From contig NZ_QGDS01000023.1 in assembly GCF_003149105.1 (NCBI RefSeq), positions 1 through 51,101 of the forward strand: a stretch of 51,101 nucleotides of DNA, in the 5' to 3' direction. Shown in pieces: positions 36,303 through 45,070 of the stretch. This stretch comes from Faecalicatena contorta. GTDB taxonomy: Bacteria > Bacillota > Clostridia > Lachnospirales > Lachnospiraceae. Within the stretch, counting starts at the first letter, position 1. Each line of letters starts with the position of its first letter. Under the pieces are notes generated by a model. It searched no databases, was not told the origin of the DNA, and was given only the letters and a program-made list of their open reading frames with translations. A program made the position numbers and the translations under genes.

Positions 36303-36429
36303 TAGCTGTTCAGGAGGGCAAGCTCAATTCCGCTTCGGCTAAACGCCGGATAGGAATATTCGCAAATTGCCCTTAGCAAGTAAACTTGCACAGTCAGTTT
36401 GTGAATATTCCTGCCCTCCTGAATAGTTA
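36303..36429 (+). other. 127-nt nested hairpin in the marR leader
   Basis: An outer 18-bp stem (TAGCTGTTCAGGAGGGCA at 36303 with TGCCCTCCTGAATAGTTA at 36412, two G-T pairs) encloses a second 18-bp stem (AGGAATATTCGCAAATTG at 36352 with CAGTTTGTGAATATTCCT at 36395, two G-T pairs). Small hairpins lie between (GCAAGT/ACTTGC at 36376-36389). It is transcribed from the promoter at 36254. No U tract follows. It may be a regulatory leader, an RNase III-type substrate, or a MITE-like palindrome inserted between promoter and gene. Confidence 0.7.
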
Positions 36430-36459
36430 TCTAAAAATTAAGAATGGAGATTTTCGAAA

Positions 36460-36906
36460 ATGATAGATAACATAGGAAAATTAAATGCTGCTGTGTATAG
36501 AAACTTACAAAGCATTTTAAATTACAAATTACGGGACATTCCAATTCGCGGAGGACAGCATGATTTCCTGTATGTGATTTCCAAGCGTGAGGGAATTACA
36601 CAGAAGGAGCTTAGCCAGGAATTATATGTGGATAAATCCACAACGGCTAAAGCCGTCAAAAGTCTGGTTTCTCTTGGATATATAAGAAAAGAGCCTTCAC
36701 CTGATGACAAGCGTTTTGAAAAGTTGTATCTTACCGAGAAGGGACAAGAGATAAAAGCGCACATTCAAAATACCTTTTTAGAGATTGTAGAGATTGCAAC
36801 AAAAAGTTTGTCAGCTAAGGAAGCCGAAGAAGCAGTCCGCCTGTTGAAAGTAATTCTTGACGGTCTGATAGAAGAGAAACTGTGCCAGTTAAAAAAAGAT
36901 GAATAA
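36460..36906 (+). CDS. MarR family transcriptional regulator
   Basis: A 148-residue winged-helix regulator: the recognition region ITQKELSQELYVDKSTTAKA followed by VKSLVSLGYI and the wing RKEPSPDDKRFEKLYLTEKG are typical of MarR. It should bind as a dimer to the palindrome at 36251 and be released by a small phenolic or oxidant ligand. The gene starts a unit with an MFS exporter (30 nt gap) and then an FAD/Rieske oxidoreductase and a tocopherol-cyclase-like protein. The ATG at 36460 follows AATGGAGA. Confidence 0.93.
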   Translation: MIDNIGKLNAAVYRNLQSILNYKLRDIPIRGGQHDFLYVISKREGITQKELSQELYVDKSTTAKAVKSLVSLGYIRKEPSPDDKRFEKLYLTEKGQEIKAHIQNTFLEIVEIATKSLSAKEAEEAVRLLKVILDGLIEEKLCQLKKDE

Positions 36907-36935
36907 ATGAAAGATATGTAATGAAGGAGGAAAAG

Positions 36936-38114
36936 ATGGAAAACAAAAAACAGTCCTTGTGGACGAAAGATTTTATTGCCATTACAGTGATTAACTTACT
37001 TTTATTTTGTGGTTTTCAGATGCTGCTGCCGACTCTGCCTCTTTTTGCGAAGTCATTGGGTGGTTCGGACACTGCCTTGGGATGGATTGTTGGCTCGGCC
37101 ACGATAGCCTCTCTCATAATCCGGCCGGTTGCAGGGGTGATTCTTGATAAGATAGGAAGAAAAGGTATCCTTACGGCAGGAGTGTTTATCATGATACTGG
37201 TTACTTTAGTTTTTGGATGGCTTCCTTCTGTAGGCGCAATTATTGCTGTACGCTTTATGCATGGTATTGGATGGGGAATGGCCAGTACGGCCAGCAGTAC
37301 GATAGCATCTGATAAAATTCCCAAGAGCCGCTTTGGAGAGGGAATGGGTTATTTCAGTCTGTCCAGCAGTCTGGCAATGGCCCTGGCCCCGGGTATAGCC
37401 CTTGGGATATTTGCAGCTCATGGTTTTAAAACCCTTACATTCTGGTCAGCCGGTCTTTCTGCCGCTGTACTGCTATTATCCTTTTTTATTAGAAATACGC
37501 AGAAACCAGAGCTGGAAGAGACAAAAATGAAAGCTGCAATCTACGAGAAGACATCTATATTGCCGTCTGTTATTATGTTTCTTGTCTGTGTTACTTATGG
37601 ATCTATTACTGGCTTTCTTTCTATATATGCTGCGGAAGCAGGGATTCAGAATATAGGGGTGTTTTTCTCTGTTTATGCAGTAACCTTGCTGGTGTCCAGA
37701 CCTTTATCAGGAAAACTGACGGACCGCTTTGGGTTTAGCAGTGTGATTTATCCGGGGCTGCTGTTCCTTGCCGGGGCTATGGTCCTTTTATCCAGAGCTG
37801 CATCCCTTCCAGCATTTTTGGTCTGCGCCGCTGTATATGGTCTGGGACTGGGCTCCGTTCAATCCAGTCTTCAGGCAATGGCAATTGTCCGTGCACCCAA
37901 GGAAAGGCGTGGAGCGGCAAATGCAACCTTTTTTACCGGTTTTGACGGAGGCATCGGATTTGGTTCGGTGATTGGGGGAATGATTGCATCCCTTGCGGGG
38001 TACAGCGGGATGTACCTGTATTTATCTCTGTTTGTTATTTTTGCAGGCATTCTTTATTACCTCCTTTTTACGAAGAAGAGGAAGCTCGACAATACTGGAA
38101 ACTCTTTGAAATAA
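36936..38114 (+). CDS. MFS transporter (drug efflux type)
   Basis: A 392-residue major facilitator with 12 predicted membrane segments. The signature between segments 2 and 3 is RPVAGVILDKIGRKGILTAG, and between segments 8 and 9 RPLSGKLTDRFG, typical of the DHA1-type drug/H+ antiporters. It probably exports a hydrophobic compound sensed by the upstream MarR protein. AAGGAGG is 6 nt before ATG 36936; the longer frame from 36921 overlaps this site. The FAD/Rieske gene begins 47 nt later. Confidence 0.92.
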   Translation: MENKKQSLWTKDFIAITVINLLLFCGFQMLLPTLPLFAKSLGGSDTALGWIVGSATIASLIIRPVAGVILDKIGRKGILTAGVFIMILVTLVFGWLPSVGAIIAVRFMHGIGWGMASTASSTIASDKIPKSRFGEGMGYFSLSSSLAMALAPGIALGIFAAHGFKTLTFWSAGLSAAVLLLSFFIRNTQKPELEETKMKAAIYEKTSILPSVIMFLVCVTYGSITGFLSIYAAEAGIQNIGVFFSVYAVTLLVSRPLSGKLTDRFGFSSVIYPGLLFLAGAMVLLSRAASLPAFLVCAAVYGLGLGSVQSSLQAMAIVRAPKERRGAANATFFTGFDGGIGFGSVIGGMIASLAGYSGMYLYLSLFVIFAGILYYLLFTKKRKLDNTGNSLK

Positions 38115-38161
38115 TGTATATTTTTCCAAATCCGGCACATTCTATTTCCGAGGTGAAGAGA

Positions 38162-39622
38162 ATGTTTGAAAAATCTATTTGGAGTATGTCTGCATCTGGA
38201 AGAATGCGTCCTGCTTTGCAGGGAGATATCCGTACAGATGCAGTAGTTATTGGTGCAGGAATGGCAGGAATTCTGACCGCTCATTTTCTGGAACAGGCAG
38301 GAGTGCAGTGTGTTGTATTGGAAGCGGACAGAATTGGAAGCGGACAGACGAAAAATACAACAGCCAAAGTAACTTCGCAGCACAGTCTGATATATGAGAA
38401 GCTGCTGCAAGATGTGGGTGCGGAGAAGGCACAGCAGTATGCCCGGGCAAATCAGGAGGCGATCGAGAGATACCGGATCCTTGCCCGGAAATATAAAAAC
38501 AATGTAGACTGGCAGGACTGTCCGTCTTATTTATATACAAATCGGGATACGAAAGAGCTGAAGAGAGAATATGAAGCAGCGAAAAAGCTGGGAATCCCGG
38601 CTGAACTTGTAGAAAATATAAATCTGCCCTTTGAAGTGAAGCAGGCATTAAAATTTGAAGGACAGGGACAATTTCATCCTTTGAAATTTCTATATAGCAT
38701 TGCAGAGAAACTTACGGTATACGAAAAGACAAAAGTAAAGTACGTGGAGGACCAGGTGGTGAAAACGGACCAGGGCCAGGTGCATGCAGAACACATTGTA
38801 TTTGCCTGTCATTATCCTTTTCAGAACAGGCCGGGATATTATTTTATGAGGATGCATCAGGAGCGGAGTTATGTTTCGGCATTAGCCGTGGGAACTACAC
38901 TGGAAGGAATGTATTATGGGATTGATAAAGATGGAATCTCTCTCAGGCAGTGGGGGGATAATCTGCTGATTGGCGGAGGAAGCCACCGTACAGGCAAACT
39001 GGGGGCAGGAAGCCCTTATGACTATTTAACCCATATAGCAGATTCATACTGGCCCGGCTGTCCGGAGGTTGCCCGCTGGTCTGCCCAGGACTGCATGACG
39101 CTGGATGGAATTCCCTATATTGGACAATATAGCAGCAGCACCCCTAACTGGTACGTGGCAACGGGATTTAGAAAATGGGGGATGACTAGTTCTATGGTAT
39201 CCGCAATGATTTTATCAGACCTGATCTGTAAGCGGAAAAGTGAGTATGCTGAGGTATTTTCTCCTCAGAGATTCCGTATGCAGACCTCCATGGCGCCTCT
39301 TCTGAATGAGAGCGGTCATGCGGTAACCGGCCTGCTAAAACAGTTGGTGGGAATACCAAAGGAAAAACTGGAAGGTCTGCGTCCGGGACATGGAGGTATT
39401 GTAGAATACGAAGGCAGCAAATATGGAGTATACAAGGATGAGCTGGGAGTCACCTATGCAGTATCTGCCCGGTGCCCTCATATGGGCTGTCAGCTCCAGT
39501 GGAATAAGGTCGAAAAAAGCTGGGACTGCCCATGCCATGGTTCCCGGTTCGACTACAGAGGCAAGAGGTTGGACGAACCTGCCCAGGAAGATATAGAATG
39601 TCATATCGGGAAGGGGAATTGA
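38162..39622 (+). CDS. FAD-dependent oxidoreductase with C-terminal Rieske domain
   Basis: A 486-residue protein. Residues 25-60 hold the FAD dinucleotide fold (VVIGAGMAGILTA, then VLEADRIGSGQTKNTTAKVT). The DAO-type oxidase body runs to about 370. The C-terminal Rieske [2Fe-2S] domain has ligands Cys438, His440, Cys456 and His459 and the disulfide Cys443-Cys458 (CPHMGC, CPCHGSRFD), all present. Homologues oxidise amines or similar donors through FAD and the cluster; the natural substrate is unknown. ATG 38162 follows GAGGTGAAGAG; an upstream in-frame ATG at 38114 touches the previous stop codon. It is 1 nt upstream of the tocopherol-cyclase-like gene. Confidence 0.93.
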   Translation: MFEKSIWSMSASGRMRPALQGDIRTDAVVIGAGMAGILTAHFLEQAGVQCVVLEADRIGSGQTKNTTAKVTSQHSLIYEKLLQDVGAEKAQQYARANQEAIERYRILARKYKNNVDWQDCPSYLYTNRDTKELKREYEAAKKLGIPAELVENINLPFEVKQALKFEGQGQFHPLKFLYSIAEKLTVYEKTKVKYVEDQVVKTDQGQVHAEHIVFACHYPFQNRPGYYFMRMHQERSYVSALAVGTTLEGMYYGIDKDGISLRQWGDNLLIGGGSHRTGKLGAGSPYDYLTHIADSYWPGCPEVARWSAQDCMTLDGIPYIGQYSSSTPNWYVATGFRKWGMTSSMVSAMILSDLICKRKSEYAEVFSPQRFRMQTSMAPLLNESGHAVTGLLKQLVGIPKEKLEGLRPGHGGIVEYEGSKYGVYKDELGVTYAVSARCPHMGCQLQWNKVEKSWDCPCHGSRFDYRGKRLDEPAQEDIECHIGKGN

Positions 39623-39623
39623 G

Positions 39624-40529
39624 ATGAAGAGCGAATATTTTCATGGAGAGGACAAATGGTATCCATATTTTGAAGGCTGGTATCTGAAACACCAAAATAG
39701 GGGAAAAACGATTGCATTTATTCCTGCGGTACATGCAGATAAAAAGGGGCAGTGGAGTGCTTCCCTGCAGGTAGTAGTCAGTGACGGAGTGAATGACGGA
39801 TCCTGGTATTTTACCTGGCCGATAGAAGCCTGTAAAATATCAAAAGATAGATTCAGGGTAAAAATAGGAGAGAACTTATTTTCAGAAAAAGGAATATCTG
39901 TGGATATAAAAACGGAGAAACTTACTATAAAAGGAAAGATTGGTTATTCCGGTTTTCAGAAAGTTAAGGGAGATGTCATGGGGTTCTTCAGGTTTCTACC
40001 ATTTTTACAGTGCAATCATGGTGTTCTAAGCATGACTCACAGATTAGAGGGAAACTTAAATGTGAATGGAAAAACGATTGAGTTTACAAACGGGAACGGC
40101 TATGCGGAAACAGACTGGGGACAGTCTTTTCCGAAGCATTATCTCTGGACACAATGCGGATTTGGTATGAAAGGCAGAAATAGTATTATGGTGGCGGCTG
40201 CGGATATTCCAATCATGGGGACTAGTTTCAGAGGCTGTATCTGTGCCGTTCATTATGAAGGACAAGAATACCGGATGGGAACTTATTATGGTGCCAGGAT
40301 TTTAGAATATAGAGATGGGTGCGTGGCGCTCAGGCAGGGAAATATGATGCTGAAAGTCAAAAGATTGAAAGAGAAACCATTTAAACTCCGGGGGCCTGAG
40401 AAGGGAAATATGGAGAGGATTATTAAAGAAAGTCCGGTATGCCGTGTTCAATATCAATTCCGGGTAGGAAAAAACCAGGTATTTAATCTGATATCAGGGC
40501 AGGCATCATTTGAACAGGTATTAGAATAA
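39624..40529 (+). CDS. Tocopherol cyclase-like family protein
   Basis: A 301-residue protein matching the bacterial tocopherol-cyclase-like family (PF14249 by recall): YPYFEGWYLKHQNRGKTIAF at about 13-32, LQCNHGVLSMTHRLEGNLNV in the middle, then GNGYAETDWGQSFPKHYLW. In plants and cyanobacteria this fold closes a chromanol ring or binds lipophilic compounds; in Firmicutes no function is proven. No signal peptide. Its ATG follows the previous stop codon by one base, so it is translationally coupled to the FAD/Rieske oxidoreductase, suggesting that both act on one substrate. Ends at the hairpin 40578-40615. Confidence 0.82.
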   Translation: MKSEYFHGEDKWYPYFEGWYLKHQNRGKTIAFIPAVHADKKGQWSASLQVVVSDGVNDGSWYFTWPIEACKISKDRFRVKIGENLFSEKGISVDIKTEKLTIKGKIGYSGFQKVKGDVMGFFRFLPFLQCNHGVLSMTHRLEGNLNVNGKTIEFTNGNGYAETDWGQSFPKHYLWTQCGFGMKGRNSIMVAAADIPIMGTSFRGCICAVHYEGQEYRMGTYYGARILEYRDGCVALRQGNMMLKVKRLKEKPFKLRGPEKGNMERIIKESPVCRVQYQFRVGKNQVFNLISGQASFEQVLE

Positions 40530-40569
40530 AATTTGCATAGCTGAACTAGAGCGTGTTTAAAAAATAGTA

Positions 40570-40615
40570 TTGAGTTGACCCGTTTTTCCGTATATAATGG
40601 AGAAATGGGTTTTTT
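40570..40615 (+). promoter_or_regulatory. Promoter of the ABC-F gene nested in a terminator
   Basis: Promoter: TTGAGT (40570-40575), 17-nt spacer, TATAAT (40593-40598). Terminator: ACCCGTTTTTCC (40578-40589) pairs with GGAGAAATGGGT (40599-40610; two G-T pairs), followed by TTTTT. The 9-nt loop ends with the -10 box, so one piece of DNA ends the upstream operon and starts the next. A 17-codon frame from ATG 40605 ends TGA overlapping the ABC-F start (ATGA); it may be a leader peptide. Confidence 0.7.
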
Positions 40616-40654
40616 ATGCAACAGAAAAGGAAAAGTACAAAAGGGGATTTTTAT

Positions 40655-42211
40655 ATGAGTATTTTAAATGTCGAACGCCTTTCTCATGGATTTGGGGACC
40701 GCGGAATTTTTCGGGATGTTTCTTTCCGTCTCCTGCGCGGAGAGCATATTGGCTTAGTAGGAGCCAATGGGGAGGGGAAATCCACATTTTTAAATATAGT
40801 GACGGGTAAGCTGATGCCCGATGAAGGGAAGGTTGAGTGGGCAAAAGGAGTCCGTGTCGGCTATTTGGACCAGCACACTGTTCTGGAAAAAGGGATGACA
40901 GTGCAGGATGTCCTGAAATCGGCCTTCTCCTATTTGTTTGAGCTGGAAGAAAAGATGAACGAAATCTGTGACGGTCTGGGGGATGCGGATTCTGATGAGA
41001 TGGAACGGTTGATGGAGGAGCTGGGGACAATTCAGGATACTCTGACTCTTCACGACTTCTATATTATAGATGCAAAGGTGGAAGAGGTAGCCCGGGCGCT
41101 GGGATTATTGGATCTGGGCCTTGAGCGGGATGTTACAGATTTGAGCGGAGGGCAGCGTACCCGTATTCTGCTGGGAAAACTGCTGCTGGAAAAGCCGGAC
41201 ATCCTGCTGCTTGATGAGCCTACTAATTATCTGGATGAGGAGCATATAACCTGGCTGAAACGGTATCTGACAGAATATGAAAATGCCTTTATCCTGATTT
41301 CTCATGATATACCGTTTTTGGATGAAGTTGTAAACATTATTTACCATATGGAAAATCAGCAGTTAGACCGTTATGTTGGGAATTATGAAGATTTCCGCAG
41401 AATCTATGAGGTGAAAAAGGCACAGCAGGAAGCTGCATACAAAAGGCAGCAGCAGGAAATCAGTCAGTTAAAGGATTTTGTGGCGCGCAATAAAGCGAGG
41501 GTTTCTACACGGAATATGGCAATGTCCCGTCAGAAGAAGCTGGATAAAATGGAGGTTATTGAACTGGCGGCAGAACGTCCCAAACCGGAGTTTCATTTTA
41601 AGCAGGGGCGTACACCGGGAAAATATATATTTGAGACAAAGGATTTTGTGATTGGTTATGAGGAACCCCTGTCCAAGCCTCTAAATCTCTTTTTGGAGAG
41701 AGGTCAGAAGGTTGCACTGACAGGAGCGAATGGAATCGGAAAGACCACTCTGATTAAAAGTATTATGGGCCTGGTAAAACCAGTCCGGGGGACATGTGAG
41801 CTGGGAGAAAACCTTTCAATTGGATATTTCGAACAGGAGGGAGACGGCAATAATAAAACAACCTGCATCGAAGAAATCTGGGGTGAGTTCCCCTCCTTTA
41901 CCCAGTATGAAGTCCGCTCTGCATTGGCGAAATGTGGTCTGACTACAAAGCATATTGAGAGCCAGGTCCGCGTATTAAGCGGCGGAGAGCAAGCCAAAGT
42001 ACGCCTGTGTAAGCTGATTAACCGGGAAACGAATGTATTGATGCTGGACGAGCCCACCAATCACCTGGATGTAGAAGCAAAAGAGGCTTTGAAACAGGCG
42101 CTTTTAGAATATCGGGGAGCAGTTCTTTTGATTTGCCATGAACCCGAATTCTATCAGGATGTTGTTCAGCAGGTATGGGACTGTTCAAAGTGGACAACGA
42201 AAGTTGTGTAA
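40655..42211 (+). CDS. ABC-F family ATPase
   Basis: A 518-residue soluble protein with two ABC domains and no membrane segment. Walker A motifs are GANGEGKST (about 34-42) and GANGIGKTT (about 353-361); signature and Walker B motifs are LSGGQRTRILLGKLLLEKPD and LDEPTNYLD, and LSGGEQAKVRL and LDEPTNHLD. A positively charged linker (ISQLKDFVARNKARVSTRN) joins them. ABC-F proteins act on the ribosome E site as translation factors or antibiotic-protection proteins; which applies here is open. The ATG at 40655 with AAGGGGA is chosen; an in-frame ATG at 40616 would add 13 residues. Confidence 0.94.
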   Translation: MSILNVERLSHGFGDRGIFRDVSFRLLRGEHIGLVGANGEGKSTFLNIVTGKLMPDEGKVEWAKGVRVGYLDQHTVLEKGMTVQDVLKSAFSYLFELEEKMNEICDGLGDADSDEMERLMEELGTIQDTLTLHDFYIIDAKVEEVARALGLLDLGLERDVTDLSGGQRTRILLGKLLLEKPDILLLDEPTNYLDEEHITWLKRYLTEYENAFILISHDIPFLDEVVNIIYHMENQQLDRYVGNYEDFRRIYEVKKAQQEAAYKRQQQEISQLKDFVARNKARVSTRNMAMSRQKKLDKMEVIELAAERPKPEFHFKQGRTPGKYIFETKDFVIGYEEPLSKPLNLFLERGQKVALTGANGIGKTTLIKSIMGLVKPVRGTCELGENLSIGYFEQEGDGNNKTTCIEEIWGEFPSFTQYEVRSALAKCGLTTKHIESQVRVLSGGEQAKVRLCKLINRETNVLMLDEPTNHLDVEAKEALKQALLEYRGAVLLICHEPEFYQDVVQQVWDCSKWTTKVV

Positions 42212-42269
42212 TACATAGGATAAAAGTGATGAAGTTTTGAATAAACTTTTCACTCAGGGAGGAACAGAG

Positions 42270-43562
42270 ATGGAATCAGGTTTTTTAATAAGCAGTGAGA
42301 ACATCATAGGCTTGATCCAGCGTACATTAAATGAGGTAGACCCAAGACTGGTGGAGCATGGAGTGCGTGTAGCTTATATCGTATCCTGCATGCTGGAAGT
42401 GGAGGGTGGGTACTCTGAAAAAGATAAACAAGATATCTATATACTTTCGGTGCTTCATGATATTGGAGCATATAAGACCGAGGAAATTGAGCGCATGATT
42501 GAATTTGAGACAGGTGATATATGGGAACATTCTATATATGGTTATCTCTTCCTAAGTTACCTGTCACCTCTCAAAGAATGGGCCGAAATCATTTTATTCC
42601 ATCATGTTCCGGCTAAGGAGCTGCCTGAACTGGCACCCCAAATTGAGAAAGGAACGCAGTTTCTGAATTTGGCAGACCGGCTGGAAACGTTAAGCAGAAA
42701 TTTCAGCAAGGACAAGACGATAGAAGACATAAGGAGCAAGACATTTGCTTCTCTGGAAAAGCAGCGGGACAGCCGGTTTCAGGGACGGATTATTGACATA
42801 TTCAAGGAAGCGGAAAAAAGGTTTTCCTTATTTGAAGAGCTGCAAAAAGAGGGGGCCGGGTTTGCAGACAAGTTTTCCGGGATTGTACTTACAGAGGATG
42901 CGTGTGCCCGGTTTTTAAAGCTCCTAGCTTATGCTATTGATTTCCGCAGCCAGCATACCGTGACTCATACGATTAAGACAACGAGTATTAGCTGCTGTCT
43001 GGCACGCTATATGGGCATTTCCAAAGAGCGGATACAGCGTATTTACTATGGAGCGAAACTGCACGATTTGGGGAAGATAGGGATTCCTGTAGAAATATTG
43101 GAATCGCCCGGGAAGCTGGATGCCCATGAGATGGATATTATGCGGACGCATGTAAGGATTACAGAGCGGATATTAGATAATGCTGTTGCTCCTGACATTA
43201 CAAAGATTGCACTCAGACATCACGAAAAAATAGATGGGAGTGGTTATCCCCTGGGGTTAAAAGGAGAGGAGATGACGCTGGAGGAACAGATTGTTGCTGT
43301 TGCGGATATTGTCAGCGCCCTGCTTGGAAAACGCAGCTACAAAGAAGCTTATTCCAAAGACAAGACGCTGTCTATCATACAGAATATGGCGGATGAAGGA
43401 AAAATAAATTCTGATGTTGTATTGGCCCTTAGAGAAAACTTTGATAAAATGATTGTGGAGGTTGAGGATAACTGTGTGCCTATTTTGAACAATTATTATG
43501 GGATACAGTCTGAGTATCTGAAACTGCTTGTAAAGTATCAAAGTCCAAAGGGCATACTGTAA
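42270..43562 (+). CDS. Tandem HD / HD-GYP domain protein
   Basis: A 430-residue cytosolic protein with two HD folds. The first (about 20-150) has SVLHDIGAYKTEEIE and LFHHVPAKELPELAP, a standard HD set without GYP. The second (about 220-395) has AKLHDLGKIGIPVEILESPG, then MDIMRTHVRITERILD and ALRHHEKIDGSGYPLGLKGE, the full HD-GYP signature of cyclic-di-GMP phosphodiesterases. No membrane or receiver domain is seen, so its activity is probably set by expression or by ligands of the first HD domain. ATG 42270 follows AGGGAGGAACAG. It starts 58 nt after the ABC-F gene and converges with the MATE gene. Confidence 0.92.
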   Translation: MESGFLISSENIIGLIQRTLNEVDPRLVEHGVRVAYIVSCMLEVEGGYSEKDKQDIYILSVLHDIGAYKTEEIERMIEFETGDIWEHSIYGYLFLSYLSPLKEWAEIILFHHVPAKELPELAPQIEKGTQFLNLADRLETLSRNFSKDKTIEDIRSKTFASLEKQRDSRFQGRIIDIFKEAEKRFSLFEELQKEGAGFADKFSGIVLTEDACARFLKLLAYAIDFRSQHTVTHTIKTTSISCCLARYMGISKERIQRIYYGAKLHDLGKIGIPVEILESPGKLDAHEMDIMRTHVRITERILDNAVAPDITKIALRHHEKIDGSGYPLGLKGEEMTLEEQIVAVADIVSALLGKRSYKEAYSKDKTLSIIQNMADEGKINSDVVLALRENFDKMIVEVEDNCVPILNNYYGIQSEYLKLLVKYQSPKGIL

Positions 43563-43618
43563 TACATACTTCTTGAACTGCTAATCTCCAGGAAGGCATA
43601 CCACACCAGCAGATAGGA

Positions 43619-44938
43619 TTATCTGCCTTTCGTAAAGTTCCTGAAGCGAAGCAGCATCGCGACAGACAGCAGCATAACAAGCCCTTCTGCCGCAGGTACT
43701 GTCAGCCAGATGCCAGTAAGTCCCAAAAGAGAGGACAAAAGAAAGGCAAGCGGAATCACAAGTAAAAATCCGCGCAGGCAGGAAATAAGGAAGGCCTGTC
43801 TTGGTTTGTCGATGGAGCTGAAATAGACGGCGGAAATAATATTAATTCCAATGAATAAAAATCCAGTGAAATAAATATGCATTCCTTTTACTGCTATTTC
43901 ACGAAGCTCAGTATTATGCTCTTTGTTGAACAGTTCTACAATACCGTCGGAGAATATATATGTAACCCCATAGGAAACAAGAGCAAATAGAACGGAAGCG
44001 GTCAGCGCATAACGCAGTACCGTTTTGATGTTCTGAGTTTCTCTTTTTCCGAAACAACTGCTCAGCACCGGCTGAATACCCTGTGAGATGCCTGTAAAAA
44101 TGGATATCAGTACAAGTGCAATATTAGCAAGAATACCATAAGCAGCTACGCCCAAGTTTCCGCTGTCTTTTAAAATCAGTATATTAAAGACAATTATTAC
44201 CACACCTGAGGATACTTCTACAATCAAAGAGGATACACCAAGTGCAGAAATATCCAGCATTCTTTTGAAACTTATTCGTGTACGATGCAAATGGAATTGA
44301 TTCTCCTTACGAATGAAATGACGGGAGAGAATCAGAATACTAACAATAGGTGCAATGCCTGTAGCAACTGCGGCACCAGCCATTCCAAGCCCCAGAGGGA
44401 AGACGAACACATAATCCAGTATGACATTGGAAAGGCTGCCAAGCAGCATGGCCGTCATGGAGAGCTGTGGTTTTCCATCATTCCGTACAAAACAAAGAAG
44501 CAGATTGTTTAGCATAAACATCGGAGCAAACAAAAGCAGGATACGAAGGTAAACTCCTGAAAGAGGGAGGATTGCCGCATCTGCCCCCAAAAGTGCCGCA
44601 AGCTGATAAGGCAGCAGGAGTCCGATGAAGAAAAAGGCTGCTGCAAGAATCAGCACAAAGAAAAGGGCCTGAGTGAAGATGGTTTTCCGGGTCTTCTTTT
44701 CTCCGTTTCCTTCTGAAATAGAATAACGTGTGGCGCCCCCCATTCCAATCATGAGCCCCAGTCCATTGATAAAGCTGTAGACTGGAATGGCAAGATTCAG
44801 AGCAGTCAGTCCGTCAGGACCGACTCCCCGGGCGATAAAAAAGGTGTCTGCCAGAATATAGCAGGAAAGTCCGATCATACCCAGGATGTTTGTTGAGACA
44901 TATTTGATAAAGGTATGAAGAATCGAATCTGTTTTCAT
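43619..44938 (-). CDS. MATE family exporter (MepA-like)
   Basis: A 439-residue multidrug and toxic compound extrusion protein with 12 predicted segments, beginning with FIKYVSTNILGMIGLSCYIL and ADTFFIARGVGPDGLTALNL, typical of the DinF/MepA branch driven by Na+ or H+. The ATG at 44938 follows GGAGGAACATTTTT; the 18-residue N-terminal extension in frame lacks such a site. Its leader (44939-45190) contains two terminators and a fold like the guanidine-IV riboswitch, so guanidinium export is a reasonable but unproven role. It converges with the HD-GYP gene at 43562. Confidence 0.93.
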   Translation of the reverse strand: MKTDSILHTFIKYVSTNILGMIGLSCYILADTFFIARGVGPDGLTALNLAIPVYSFINGLGLMIGMGGATRYSISEGNGEKKTRKTIFTQALFFVLILAAAFFFIGLLLPYQLAALLGADAAILPLSGVYLRILLLFAPMFMLNNLLLCFVRNDGKPQLSMTAMLLGSLSNVILDYVFVFPLGLGMAGAAVATGIAPIVSILILSRHFIRKENQFHLHRTRISFKRMLDISALGVSSLIVEVSSGVVIIVFNILILKDSGNLGVAAYGILANIALVLISIFTGISQGIQPVLSSCFGKRETQNIKTVLRYALTASVLFALVSYGVTYIFSDGIVELFNKEHNTELREIAVKGMHIYFTGFLFIGINIISAVYFSSIDKPRQAFLISCLRGFLLVIPLAFLLSSLLGLTGIWLTVPAAEGLVMLLSVAMLLRFRNFTKGR

Positions 44939-44970
44939 AAAAATGTTCCTCCGTAGTGTTTTTGTACTGT

Positions 44971-45061
44971 TGCAAAACAAAAAGTCTGGCAAACCAGACT
45001 CTCGCGCCGAAGCGCGGTCGCTTTAGCGGCCATTTTACTTATGCGCGTAGTGCTCATCCCC
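44971..45061 (-). promoter_or_regulatory. GC-rich hairpin cluster and second terminator in the MATE leader
   Basis: Read on the minus strand: GGCCGC with GCGACC (G-T pair) at 45031-45016, CGCGC with GCGCG around TTCG at 45016-45003, then AGTCTGG-TTTG-CCAGACT (45000-44983) running into TTTTTGTTTT. The last is a full intrinsic terminator 45 nt before the MATE start codon. The block is far richer in GC than its surroundings. Confidence 0.75.
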
Positions 45062-45070
45062 CGGATTGGT

